Positions 23,041 through 35,435 of a stretch of 64,000 nucleotides of DNA are shown here, piece by piece. The position numbers and the translations under genes are program-made. Position 1 is the stretch's first letter. Every line of letters starts with the position of its first letter. The stretch is taken from contig OW051492.1 of the NCBI GenBank assembly GCA_932521035.1, positions 5,394,001 to 5,458,000 on the forward strand. Reading direction: 5' to 3'. The notes beneath the pieces are model-generated. The model did no database searches, had not been told where the DNA came from, and saw only the letters and a list, made by a program, of their open reading frames with translations. The DNA is from Oscheius dolichura. Lineage: Eukaryota > Nematoda > Chromadorea > Rhabditida > Rhabditidae.

Positions 23041-26000
23041 CTAGAGGACTCTTCTAACGATTCCACCAACGGAAAAGTCTATGGAGGATGGGATGAGACT
23101 GGCTAGTCCGGAGGGCAGGGAGGGGGAGGTGGCCATCCGAACGGGTGACGAATTCGGGGACGAGAGCTAGAAATTATGGGAATGGGAAGGGGGAAACGGG
23201 TTACCTCGGCCCTGGTTAGCACTCCCTGTGTTCCGTTTTTGAGAGGAGCGAGTCCCGCGGCACAGCCGACGAGGGGCCGGGCGCTGCTCCTGTTATGTTC
23301 TAGTCCGAAACTGACGCTCCAGTCGATCGAGGGCTCATCGACGTGCGAAGATTGCCGGGTTAGCTGAAAATAGAGGGTCGGTTCTATGGTGGCCGGGGGC
23401 GGGTGGACCATGTTGGAGAAGAACGACTTGGGCGGCAGGCCGCGCTTCCTCAGGAACGAGGCGTAATCCTTCTCCACCTGAAAGTAGCGAGTAAGGCGGA
23501 CAGACCTGGGCGTCACGCAGGTTGCGGACTAGCACACGACGGACAAGGCATGCGGGGGTGCTGTTCTGAACGAACAGGGTCAGTACGGATCACGAAATGT
23601 CACAAGCGGGGCCACTCCACCAACCTGTCGTCTGGCCTGGAGTCTCTTCAGCGAGAAGTCGAGGTCCCTGGTGCCCGGCACTCCCGGCTCCCCCATCCGC
23701 GGGGCCACGTAGTTCTCCAGCGACTCTTGAGACCCCTCGTCCACAGGTGTTTTTTCCTGTAGCGAGGCACTCCTCGCCGCGAGAGCAGCCAATCCCAGTG
23801 GCCGGACCAGCGTCGCGTAGTCCATCGAACAGACCGACGACAACTGAAAAAGGTCATTTCTGGGAGGGGACGGGATACTGACCTGGAGGGAAGGGAGGCT
23901 CTTCTCCGTGGTTGAAAAGGAGCTGGTCGGAGCTGAGGACAGTATTCCACTGGAACGGCATACAGTATACAGATGTCTTCTTCTCTTACCTGTCGTCTTC
24001 CAGGGCAGCCGTGGAGGTGCTCGCGTCGCAGGTCAAGGCGGCTCGTTGCTTCGAGGCCAACGGCGTCTCCGGGATCTCCACGCTGAGTGGCGTCGCCGTT
24101 GAAGGGTGTTTGCTGGTTCCAACGATGGGAGACAACTAAAGAATCATCTCTTTGATAGGAGGGTATCAGCCTCGCCCACCTCCAGAGCCGCCAATTCCAG
24201 ATGAAGACTTTTGTGTCCTCGGGAAGACGGGCCGGGTGTCGACGAGAATCCGCTGTCGCTGTTCTCCATTTCGGACAGGAGCGAGTCGTAGAGAGAGTCA
24301 TTCGAATGGCTCCGCGGAGGGGCAGCCCTGAACCGGACCAGCTCCTCCTCGGCAGCGGCGAACAGTTCCTTCAGTTGCGTATATTCTTCCTAAACCCCGA
24401 GGATATAAATTGATCAAGGTGGCTGACCTGTACACTGAAGACCTGCCTTTGTAGTCCTTCCTGCGTGTTGACAGCGGTCTCCAGCTGCCGGTGGAGGTTC
24501 TCGTTCTCGCTGACTACCTGAAACGCGTCCTCTCTCCTCCTTCCCGATATTCTAGCCCACCTCGTTGTGTCGACTGTGATAGTGGGAGATCTGCTCGAGG
24601 AGTCGCTCCACAGCCGACGCCTGGGCGGCGCACTCCTCGCTCTTGCCGGTCATGGCGCCCTGTAGCTGGACGACCTTCCCATTGGCGGCATCCAGCTGTC
24701 TCGCGAGTTCCTCGAAGTGTTCCCGTTCCCTTTCCATCTTCTCCACCGCCGTCTTTTTCAAGTTCTCCGTCTGTTTCCTCAGGTGTTCGTTTTCGGTGCT
24801 TAACCTCTCTATCCTGCTTCGGAGACATTTCGAGTCCGTCGGGGACTCCCTGAGTTCGGAACCATAGAAAGGGGTAGAGGAGAACTGACTGATCGGGGAG
24901 GTCGTCGTCATAGTGTGAATAGACGCGAAGCAGTTCGATGCGAGTCTTAAGCTCGTGCTGCAGCTGGATGACCGTGTCCGAACTGGTGGCCAGCTTCTCC
25001 TCCAGGTATTCATTCCTGAAAACGGCGTCTGCCCTGTCCGGTCGCCTCCTCACTTGACATTGAGTTCCTTGTTCTGCTCAAGCAGCTGCTGTCCTATCTT
25101 GGCCGCCAGCTCCAGATCGCGTTCACGATCCGAGAGAAGGGCGGCCAGCCCATTTGGATCGACGACTGGCCGCTCCGTCATCCACCGACGGGTGACCCTT
25201 TCTGGAAGAACTCGGTGTAGACGGGGAGGAGTACAAGTACTGGTTGGATGTCGGGCGAACGAGGACAAATATTTACCCGAGGGGGTCAGAACGAACACCC
25301 TCGGATATTCTGGGGGATGCCGGGAGGGGGAAACCAGCTGGCACTGATAGGACCCTATCGACGTGGCTCCCCCCGATAAGCGAGTCTCATAAATAACTCC
25401 TGTAAGAAGAGCGGGCCGCGTCTACCCGAGTAACTCGAGATTATTTATGAGAAAATGTTTTCAACACAAGTTCCAGGAGGTCACGAAAACAGGGACACGA
25501 GAAGAAAATTCAGGGAAAATGAGCGGAATGCGATGGCTGAAAGCGGACACTTGAGCGGGGATCAAACTTCGGCAGCCGCTCATTTGCATAAGCCTTTTCT
25601 CGGCCCAGCTCCCCTTCGAAAAGAGACAATAGTTCAAATAGATACGGTAATAAAAGAGGAGGGCAGGCGGGTGTTCTGTAGCAGGAGGAGGCTACACGGG
25701 GGGCGTTTTAAAAGGTTAGTCCAACCGGAAAACGGCCTTCATTTTGAATGCAGACGCTGCCCGGGGAGTCGGCCGTTTTCGGGCGGGAAATCGATCTACG
25801 CACATCGAAATTGCCTTTTTTTTAGCTGATAAGATTGCAAATTTGCTGATTGGATGAACAAAGTTGAGAGATCAGGGGACGGATCGATACCACGGACAAG
25901 CAGACGCCGTTGTGTAAAGAGCGCCGTCGGGGAGGGCATAAGCGACATTAGAACGGATTCTTTATGGGATTAACACGGAGGAACACGGCCGATTCCCCTC

Positions 26001-28176
26001 CTAAGACCATTGTGAACCAGACGAAAAGAGTCCTCTTCCCGGCTTAGCCCGGAATCTCTCGCGGGAGAAAGAGAAATGACGACGTTTTCACAGAAAAAGT
26101 ACAGTCGAGGGGAAACTTGTTCCAACCTCGCGACCATTAGCGAATTACAGGGACTCCGAGCCTAATTTCCTCATTTTTTCTGTTTTTTCAGGGGGAGGGG
26201 ACAATTCCACGCTGGTTTTTATTTTTCGTATTACGCAGCCGGGTTCTGCGAGCAAAAGCCGTGAACAAACAGCCGCCACAAATGGCGAGAACCGCGTAGT
26301 TTGAATGAGTCAGCCACTTTATGGGGTGGGAACATATCTATCGGACAATCTATCGAACTACCAAAAATAGGAAAGGGGGGAGGGGGGGTATTATGCAAAT
26401 AATGGGCAGGGGGGATCTGTAGTGAAACAGTAAGCGGCGGGAAGAGTTTGGGGGAAGGGACGACGCGTGCCGTCAGTCGGCTGTCAGGGGGACAGGCTGC
26501 GGAATGAAATGACGTCAACAATTGGTGGGAAGAGGTTGGAAATCGTAAGAAAATGGCCAACGGCCTGGCAATAGCCACCACATCGATCGCCGGACGCCAG
26601 CTGATGGCCCAAATGAAATTAACCCCCATCCTCCGCGGGGAGCCCTTGCATCATCTGGGAACACGGAGAAATCCGGAGGAGACCTCCATAAATGGGGGAG
26701 GACAGTCCGGGGGATCGGGAGGATTATGCCAACCACGGGGAAACATGTCCGGCCGGGGAGGGCTGATAGCGAGGACAACGGGAACAACTTACGGAGATGT
26801 TGGAACTGGTCAAGGAGACTCGCTTCGGACTTATTCAGCTCCAGTGTGGAAGAGGGGAAGAGAGGACAGAGGGAGGATGAGGGGGAGGATAGGCAGCTAG
26901 CCTGTCATGGCTGAAAAGAGTAAAAGGTGAACAGAGAACAAGAGAAAGAGACAGAGACAGTGGCTGGGGAGACCGGGGAAGGATGGATGAGACAGCTACC
27001 AATAATGAGGACGATCTCTCTCGGGTGTTCCCCGGGCTGTTTGGATGCTCCGAGGATATCTGCCGTCTTGTAAACATTCGAGGACAGGCCACTTCACACA
27101 ATACAAACAGTTTTCATGATTTTTTAAAAGGGCGGGAAGTGTGTTTGACCCCGCTTGGGCGACAAATGGCCGCGATTGACAAATGACACGGTGGGATGGG
27201 AGAACGGAAGCAGACCCTCGCCTCCCCCTTAGATGTACCCTCTGGGTGTCCCCCATGAGCAGAAAGGGTTTGCCCTCCAGGGATCAATCTCCGTCGAACA
27301 CCTCATTCACAAAACAGGAAACAAGGGATACCGTAGCCTTTGGTCTATGACGTGGGTTGGAGGGGATGATCCCTGGTAATCATCTGGGTATTCCCAGCCA
27401 GGATGACTCAAGAAATGTCGACTCTCCTTCCAAGGACAGGTTTTTACGTGGACGAAGTCAATATTCAGATTATCGTCGGATTGGAAGGGGATACTGTAAG
27501 GGAGGACGGAACAGGGCAAGGTCGCGGAGAGGGGAACCCCGGAAGTTCGGGGGGATGATGTCGTGTCTGATACCGGTAGGGGGATTTAGAGGGGGCGGGG
27601 GTCGATAAGTGCAAAAGGTGTGAGTTTCGAAGAAGGGGCAGGCACCATGGAAACGGGAGTGCGGAGAAACATCTGAGAACACGAAATGGAGAGGAAAATA
27701 TGTGGTGACAGGCGGCAGAAATGAAAAAAGAAAGTAGTCGACGTGAGCAAACACCGTGGACAACTTTCGCGGCACCTTATGACGAGCAACCGATTCCCTG
27801 AAACCCGGCACCCGTCAGCTGGCCCCTTCGGATAAAAGTCGCTCTGACGGATCATCTACCCCGCTCCTCCTCTCACCTTGGAGGTGGACGAGACACTGCT
27901 CGATGTGGTGGACGGCGAGACACAGTCGGCCGGCCTTCGTCAGCACCGTGATCCAGCCGTTCCGGGTGGCGTCGTCGTCGTCGTCCGTCGGCGCTATCTG
28001 AACTCCTCTCTACAGTTTACCACGGCCGAGATCAAGTGCATCTACTAACGGCGCCCTACTCCCTCCGAGAGAGCTAAGCCAATAAAATTGTAGGGCATGA
28101 TCAACTTTTACTCGTCACGAGAACTGACCTCGGCGTCTTGTAGCAGTTGGAGGAGCTGCTCGGAGCAGTCGGCCAT
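23041..28176 (-). CDS. TRAK: TRAK/milton (HAP1-type) motor adaptor
   Basis: TRAK/milton proteins couple kinesin-1 and dynein to mitochondria and other cargo. The core reads LSDRERDLELAAKIGQQLLE (the CC1-box-like adaptor motif). It continues with VIQLQHELKTRIELLRVYS, which parallels the QLRHEL...ELLQFYT block of TRAK/HAP1, and then long coiled coil (SENENLHRQLETAVNTQEGL and EEYTQLKELFAAAEEELVRF). The rest is Ser/Pro-rich, including SDSGFSSTPGPSS, and the C-terminus ends VGGIVRRVL. The first exons, MADCSEQLLQLLQDAE (start 28176) and a second ending HHIEQCLVHLQ at 27877, join the adaptor exon at 25201 in matching phase through a 2,675-nt intron. If that join is wrong, the ATG at 25181 (MTERPVVDPN) would start a shorter form. 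It is shorter than vertebrate TRAK proteins. All other introns are about 38 nt to 130 nt. Confidence 0.82.
25202..27876 (-). other. Large 2.7-kb intron within the TRAK gene
   Basis: This is by far the longest intron in the window. I find no convincing nested gene. It contains a perfect CRE palindrome TGACGTCA at 26510-26517 and clustered G runs around 26371-26416, so a regulatory role is possible. The boundaries GTGAG...TTCCAG are read on the minus strand and preserve the frame. Confidence 0.5.
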
Positions 28177-28353
28177 TCCGGGGGGAAGGGGCTCTAATTT
28201 GGGGAGGAGGGGGCTCTTACGATCGGGAGCCGAGAATGCTGCTATGAAAGATAAACATCGCCTGACCGTTCACACCCTCTTATTTACAATATGCGTCGTC
28301 GGCGCTTTAGCCGGTAAAACAGGAGGAAACAAAAAGTTTATTTCGTATTTCGT

Positions 28354-28881
28354 CTACTGCTTGGGGACGCCCTCCCGGTGGTCGCTGAGACACTCGAGGC
28401 AGTACCGGCTCCAGATGGAGACCTTCTCGACGAACTGGGCCAGCTCCTCCTTAATGTGGCGGGCGTCTTTGCGGAAGTCGCCGTTGGCACTCAGTGGGTT
28501 GCCCTCCAGGATCCCCAGCGACGCGATGGCCCCCCGCAGGAGCTGCACCTCCGCCTCCAGACCGGCGTAGACTTCGCCGCAGCCGTAGACTCCGACGCGG
28601 TGCTCGGCAATGCAGTTGAGGTGGTTGCGGAAGGGGGATCCGGGGCTCGACGTGCCCGTGCTGGAGAGGCTCACGTCCGGGAAGGCCCTACTGCTGTCGA
28701 GTCGGTCCAATTTGGTCAGCAGCTGCTCCACGAGATCGTCCACCTCGGCCACCAGCCGGTCCGCCTGCTGGCCAATGGCCCCCAGTCTTCTCCTGGCCTC
28801 CACCTTCGCGGCTATCTTCTTCTCCAGGGCCTCCCAAGCCAGCCGGTCCCGTTCCTGTCCCGTCAGAAGCCCGTCCTCCAT
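28354..28881 (-). CDS. Unrecognised helical protein, single exon
   Basis: A 175-residue open frame starts at ATG 28881 (MEDGLLTGQERDRLAWEALE). It is rich in charged helices (EKKIAAKVEARRRLGAIGQ, VAEVDDLVEQLLTKLDRLD), has a short Ser/Thr/Gly linker, then more helices (EVQLLRGAIASLGILEGN and HIKEELAQFVEKVSIWSRY). The frame extends upstream without stop to about 28930, where a minus-strand acceptor lies, so an extra N-terminal exon is possible. AATAAA follows the stop near 28337. A small complex subunit or tethering protein is a reasonable guess, but I do not recognise a family. It lies only 178 bp upstream of the TRAK start on the same strand and diverges from the gene at 29155. Confidence 0.7.
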   Translation of the reverse strand: MEDGLLTGQERDRLAWEALEKKIAAKVEARRRLGAIGQQADRLVAEVDDLVEQLLTKLDRLDSSRAFPDVSLSSTGTSSPGSPFRNHLNCIAEHRVGVYGCGEVYAGLEAEVQLLRGAIASLGILEGNPLSANGDFRKDARHIKEELAQFVEKVSIWSRYCLECLSDHREGVPKQ

Positions 28882-29154
28882 CGACTGCGACACCGTCACC
28901 GTACTTCCAGAATCGAAATTCTGTATTTTATTAGGAGCTGTAAAAGTGGACCTACAAAAAAGGACATGTGGGGTGAAGAAGAATGAACTGGGCCCGGATT
29001 AGGCAGAAATTGACCGTTTCGAAATGTTTCTTCGTGTTTGAGCTTACAATTTTTAAACGGCCAAATCCTGGTTCTAACATGAAGGGACACAGCGCTAGGC
29101 GGATAATCTGATCGAGAAGCCACTCCATTCGACTTTCTAAGTTGTTCTCTGGCG

Positions 29155-30077
29155 ATGTCGAAGAAAGGAAGAAAGAAGAGCCGGCCGGATATCCCGAAGC
29201 AGCTGAAGTCGAGCTTGACGACGACGATGAGGGCCGAGCTGGGCGCCGAGACCTTCGACAACCAGAACGGCCAGCCCCGCACTGCTCGAGGCAGTCCGAC
29301 CGACGTTAGTCCCTTTCCTCCCCACTCCTCCTGGTTCTAGGCCCTCCTCCCGGCTTCCCCGACCCTCTCCGAGTGTAGCACTCAAAGATCCGAGCCCGTG
29401 CTTCGTGCCCGGCTCCAGCCGGCGCTCAACGAGACGATCCACTACCTGAACGACATTGTCTCGGTCTACGAGGGCACCTGTGGAACCGTGTCCTTCGAGT
29501 CTCTGGTCCCGGCGGGAACAGAGCTGCTGGAGGCCGAGGAATTGCCGGAAGAGGAGAGCAAAGTGCATCAGCTGAAGATGGTCCCGCTGCGAAAGATACC
29601 GGTGAAAATGGCCGAGGAGGTGGACGAGAAGGAGTTCATCTTCGGCACTACCGTCGGCGGAAAGCTGCTGCCCGGCGTGGTGGAGCAGACCCGCTGGGCA
29701 CGGGGCGAGGCTGAGATGAACTACTTACAAGAGCTCGTCAACGACGTCAACGCTCTGGTGGCCCTCAGTGGGCGAGTGGATGTCCTCGTCCAGCATTCCA
29801 TCCAGTTTGAAGTGATTTCCTTTCTTTATTTCTATAAGAAGAGGTTTTTTTTTAGAAAAATCATCTGCCAATTTTAAAGATGACTCTGCAAAAGAAGCCG
29901 TCCTGTGATAACACTCCTCGTGGGCGGCAACAGGAAATTCTGGAAGCGCTGAAGAGGGAAGAGAGGGAGCTGGATCGCCCGTCCATGCAGAACATAAATC
30001 AATCTCCCTTGGGAACGGCCGGTGTCCTCGAAGTGATCAATGCTGGGTTTGATGTGGCCAATTCGCTCCCTTCCTAA
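29155..30077 (+). CDS. Unrecognised protein, three exons
   Basis: It starts MSKKGRKKSRPDIPKQLKSS with a basic, disordered N-terminus. After a 36-nt intron comes a mixed helical region (LRARLQPALNETIHYLNDIV, ELLEAEELPEEESKVHQL, EFIFGTTVGGKLLPGVVEQ, MNYLQELVNDVNALVALSGR). A second intron (GTGATT...TTTTTAG) restores frame into KNHLPILKMTLQKKPS and a Glu/Arg-rich tail ending FDVANSLPS. About 260 residues. No domain is recognised. Exons 1-2 are GC-rich and the last exon is AT-richer. The start is 273 bp from the opposed start of the 28354-28881 gene, so they may share a promoter region. Confidence 0.72.
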
Positions 30078-30337
30078 GCAAGAAACTTTTTACAGACTGA
30101 GAATAAATTTGTTGGACAGATCTCTACTTTTTGACCATCGAGTAAAGCTTTTCAATCGAACAATCTTTTTAAACTGAATATTAAAAATGTTTTATTCTTC
30201 TCTTTCAGAGATACATGAAGAGATCGTGACACATTAAAACAACAAATGAAAACAGGGCCATATTAAATTACACCGTAGTATTTTGAAAGAATTGACCGGT
30301 ATTTGATGTATGCAAAGGGAGATTTTACAAAGAGTAA

Positions 30338-33300
30338 TTAAAAGCCAGGATCGGTAGGATCGAAATAAGCAGGAGTTTGTTGATATATTTGTCGGAGATG
30401 CGGTTGGCATTCTGGTATAGTTTTGACCATTTTAACAACCGTACGGAATGTACTAATCGATTTATTTAGAAGCCATTGTGGATTTAACTTAGACGTTGTT
30501 GCTTGCTGCAAAATAAAACTGCTGTAAAGTAAAATAAAATACCGTTATGAAATTCATAAAAAATGAAGTGAATTCATTTATACCACCACGCATTGGCACG
30601 GGAATTTTAGGCAACATCTCTTCCAAGGCGCGTTTAATATAAGTTACTTGCATGGCTACTTGGTCGTCCATACCAGGGATAGAGAAAGCACTCAGAAAGA
30701 TTGGATCCTTGGAAAGAGTTTGTTTCAACTGAAAGGGAAAAAAGCGTAAGTGATGAGAAAGGAATACCTGGTTCAAATCTTTTTGTGCTCTTTGCATTTG
30801 CATCTGTTGCATAACTATATGGTTAAAGTTGTTTTGATGGAATGCAGTGGCACGTGGATTCTCCTGAAACGACGAAGATTACAAAAACATCGATGAAGAA
30901 TTTAAATACCTTTTCTCTTTCATATTCATCCCATGCATCTTTCAATTCTTCTTCACTTAATTTTTCTTCTTCCACATGAGCTAAAAGAGTGTCATGTTGG
31001 AAATAATGGACGACCGAATCGTGATGTGCCAAAAGAACATCAGCAAGAAGTCTATCTTTTGGAGGAGCAAATGCTGGACGAGCTTCATTAGAATTTTTGT
31101 CCAATTCATTAGGATCAAATCTGTAACAAGGTATTAATAAAGATGTGCATCAAGACTATATACCTGTATAATTCATCCAAATCATGCCCTTCATAATGGC
31201 GTTGGATCTGTGCTTCATCAACAACTCTCATCGAAGTCGACTCTTTTGTAACTTGTCGTTTATATATTCGTTCTTCCATTGTTCCCTAAATCCATGCATT
31301 AATTATTCATATACCAACCTGGGCAATAAAACGATAAACATAAACCGGTTTTGTTTGACCAAAACGATAAACGCGAAAAAGCGACTGAGTATCGTGTGAT
31401 GGATTCCAACAGGCATCAAATATAATTACTCTATTGGCAGCAACCATATTCGTACCTAATGAACCTGCTCTAGTAGATATAAGCATCAATCTATTAAAAC
31501 ATATTAGTATGGCAAGCTTTAAAGAAAACCTGGCCCTCAAGTTTGCAGGGTTGTTAAATTTAGTTTGCACCGCATCACGTTTTCCAGACTGCACAGATCC
31601 ATCAATAACCATATAATCTTTTCCTTCTTTCCATCCCCATGATTCTCCAGATGCTTTGCACGCTTCATGCCCATCCGCAAACCACTGATGAGTATAATCG
31701 TAATATTCTAACATGCGACGAATTATACTTAGAGATTCCAAAGATTGAGAAAATACCAAGCTGAACAGAACATTATTGTATTTAATACGAACTCACATTT
31801 TATCACCAATCTCTTCACACTTCTTCAAAATTGCGGTAAGTAACATTAATTTGTTGCTAAGTTCCCATTTTTCCTGGTCCTCATTTGAAACTAGTCCAGC
31901 TTGAGCAAACCATCCATTATACTCAGGAGGAGTTTCGGTATCGCGACCTTCCATTTCAGGTTTTTCGCCTTCGAGACGGCGTGATTTACGAGAACCAGAT
32001 TTATCTCGGATTTTACCTCCAATTTCCCCATCGGAATCCCTATATCACCATACGCTAAAACAACAAAAGAATTGAACTCACAATGCAACAACATCGGAAT
32101 CGTGGTCACTTGCAAGCACCTCCTCGTCTGATCCGCTACCACTTCTGTCATCAATAAAGTCGTCTTCTTCGGCTGCATCTTCTTTTAACAGTCTCTTTAA
32201 TTGTATATATAACAACTATGTTCTAAAAAACTTACTTCCCGTTCTTGTTTTTGCTCATGAAGAATAAGTTGGTAGGGATGGGTCCAAACACGGGAAAGAA
32301 TATGATAATCCGGAAGAAGTCTTTTTGAAAGTCCTAAGCCTTCCAAATTAACAACATTGTCGAGGAAAGCACTGAAAACTGTTTCAAAAGTATCTAATTT
32401 TCAAAAACCGATATAATAAGCACTGTCTTTCTGTCAGGCGAACATTAATGACGTATTCCTGTTTGGGTGGTATAGCCTCTTTGAGAACGGTGTAATCCTT
32501 GCGCTTAAAATGTAAATAAGTATAGGGTGCTCAGAAGTGGGCCAACATCGACACATTTCTTCAAATGTTCAAATAAGACGTGGCAACGACGTTTCATGAA
32601 TTTAACCTCTAATGGAGTAGCATCCTTCAGCCTGCCCCTGCAAACAAAGCGTTTAAATTATGAATAAAACATTTACCTGTTAATGATATTAGCGAAACGA
32701 TTCGAAAATTCGGTCTTAGTACCCAATAGGCCTGGCTTCACGAAGTTAACCATGCAGTGATCTAAGATATTGCTAATAGGTTATGTAAATCAGGCACATA
32801 CACTCTATAAGATTATTCTGAAGCGGTGTTCCAGTCAAACAAAGGCGTCTTCTTGTATTTATTTTTACCATTGCTTTAGAAAGGGCAGATTCATCGTTTT
32901 TCAGCTTGTGAGCCTCATCACAAACAACGATATCTGGTCCTAAAATACTGGTAATTTCCTAATTTTTCAACTCGCACCTGGATCTTGCAAATATCTGCGA
33001 AACTCTTCTTTCATTTTGTCCAATTTTCTTTTACTACTACTTGCAGGCTTCTTTTTTGGCGGGCCCCGTTTCTTCTTCATATCGTCTTCATCATGCGTTA
33101 ATGTACGAAACAAGTCATATCCAATAATCAAAACACACGGATCTAAATAATTATACAACGGTCACGCAACATTTTTTTAAGGAAAATTACAACAAGAATC
33201 TACCTTTACTGTCGTACCAATTTTTTAACACATAACGACGGTCCTGGTTATTCCTAACAGAATCCAATTCCAAAATTTCTAGATCACCACTAATTGAGCT

Positions 33301-35040
33301 TCCTTCTCGATCTAGCCATTTGGCAAATTCTTTGAACCAATTTATGACAACATTTTTAGGAACCACTACTAAAGCTCTTTTACATTTCTTGCCAACTTTG
33401 GAATGTGTCATAACAGTATGGAGGAAGGTGATAACCTGAATAAAAAAACCATGTAAAAATTGATAATAAATAATAACCTGCAGTGTCTTTCCCAATCCCA
33501 TACAATGTGCTAAAATTCCACCTCCTCCTTCATGATCGAGACGGTCCACAGATTCAAATGCACAGTCGTACATAAATTGTATACCATTAGCTTGATGAGG
33601 TTTCAAGACTGCCACCTAGAAGTTATAAAATACATAGGTAACATACACATAGAAACAAGCTTAAGTACACTTACCAACTCAGCGTGAACTGAAACAGGTT
33701 CTGGAGGGTCACCATTATTGTCTGGATCTAGCACAACGGACTAAAACACCGTTGAGCGAAAATACTATTAATATGTACCTTGAGCTTAGGAGTTGTTTGC
33801 GAACCGGTAATTGCAGCCTCCAAATCCAGTTCATCGGCTAATTCAATACCGTTAAATTCTTTCTGTTTTTGCTCCAGCCGCTTTCTTCTTTCCTTTTCGG
33901 CTTTTTCAGCATCCAATGTTTCACGAGTCAGTTTATCCTTGCCCATAATCTTTTTCACAGTTCCCTTTTTCTTGGTCTTATTTTCATCGTTACCTTCTTC
34001 GTCGTCGGATGTGTCAATTACTGCCTAGGAAAATAAAAAGTATTATTAGGCTAGACAATACGAACCTTATTCCTTTTCTTTTCTGAAAGATCCTCATCAT
34101 CACTTTCCAAACTACTTTGTGCACCTGTGTCGCTTCCAATATCAGAATCTGACTCTACGTAGCGGCGTCTGCGATTAATATATGTTTCAAATTCAAATCC
34201 GGATTCGACATACTTGGAAGCTTTCTTTGTAGACTTTCTTTTTGGCTTGGGAGCAGCATCACCATCATCGTCCTCTTCATCATCACTTTTTAATAAGTCT
34301 CTTGCGGACTTTATCAGTTTTTCTAATTTCCTCTAAATGAATGAATAAGTTCGAAATACCTCTCCCTACATTTCGTACAGGCCTCTTTTTTGAAGCTGAC
34401 AATTCTTCCGATTCAGAATCAACCTGCTCTTCTTCCTCTTCTTGCTCTGGTGGTGTTTTCATACTTTCATCAATTTTGCTATAAGATCAGACTGGCTGAA
34501 TAGCATACCGGCATACCTATGTTTTGAATTACCATTATCTCCGAAGTGCTTGGGACGGCTTTTCGAAAAAATGCCATCTGATCTTTTACTTGGTGTAGCC
34601 GAAGCCTTAGGATTGGAATTTGAAGAAGATGCTTCCGGCTCGCTCGGATCTTCCTCGTCTAGTGATTCGTCGGATGATTTACATGAAACGTCATCATTCT
34701 TTTTTCTCAGACATGCTTTAGCCTTCTTCAATAGTTTGTCTATTTCATCAGGTTCCTCAGCATCATCGGCATCCTTTTTTTGTCCATTCTAAAAAACATA
34801 ATAAGTGATTGGCACCAGATTTTAAAATGAAGAAGAACCTGACTTACCTTAACTTTTTTGTTTTCTTTGATGTTTTTCTTTTTTTCAGCACGAATCGCTT
34901 CTTGTAGTTCAATGTCCTCATTATCAACAACGCTGCCACTGAATGGAAAGTACTTTCAAAGATAAATTTACTGACTCGCTGCTATTCCCGTTCTCATCAC
35001 TCTTTTCCTCATCATCACTGCTTACCACAATACGGGGCAT
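30338..35040 (-). CDS. ATRX: ATRX/XNP-type SNF2 chromatin remodeller
   Basis: A DNA-translocating ATPase that acts on heterochromatin. Helicase motif I is [19 protein letters not shown], followed by [15 protein letters not shown]. Motif II reads [12 protein letters not shown], then [20 protein letters not shown], a near-perfect ATRX signature. The second lobe has [40 protein letters not shown] and [19 protein letters not shown]. After it come [18 protein letters not shown] and a C-terminus ending FDPTDPGF. The N-terminal third is Ser/Asp/Glu-rich with basic clusters. No ADD zinc-finger domain is seen, as in other invertebrate XNP proteins. Vertebrate ATRX has DEGH at motif II; here it is DEAH. 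The ATG at 35040 ([12 protein letters not shown]) is chosen; open frame continues upstream through another exon (35105-35160) but no start is visible there. Intergenic distance to the upstream gene is about 400 bp. Confidence 0.93.
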
Positions 35041-35435
35041 TTTTTTTCTCTGCAACTTTGTTTATAATGTCAAACCAAGGCACATACAAGAATAGGACTT
35101 CTACTATTTTCATCAACCTCGTCGTCCTGTTCAGCAGAGCTCGAAACGTTTGGTTCACCCTGAATTATGGAATACAAGAAAATATATATATATATATGGA
35201 AGAAACAATTCTACAACTACACGCTGGATTTGGCTCAATAGTCAAACAAATCCTTATATAATTAGAGGAATTTTTGGCCAGCTAGAATGAGAGAAAATCA
35301 AGGATTTGTGTAGAAAGAGCGGCACAACGCGGAGAAACATGGCTGCAGCGTGCAGAGACGCAGAAGTGCTAGACGTTTGAAAAAAAAAGTGACCCAGCGC
35401 GAACGCGCACAATTCCAGTAAATGACCACTCTTTT

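Noticed and set aside
23648-24301. Long minus-strand frame (217 codons) in the TRAK gene
   Set aside because: Mostly reads through TRAK introns in a wrong frame; the coiled-coil frame with in-phase short introns is the real one.
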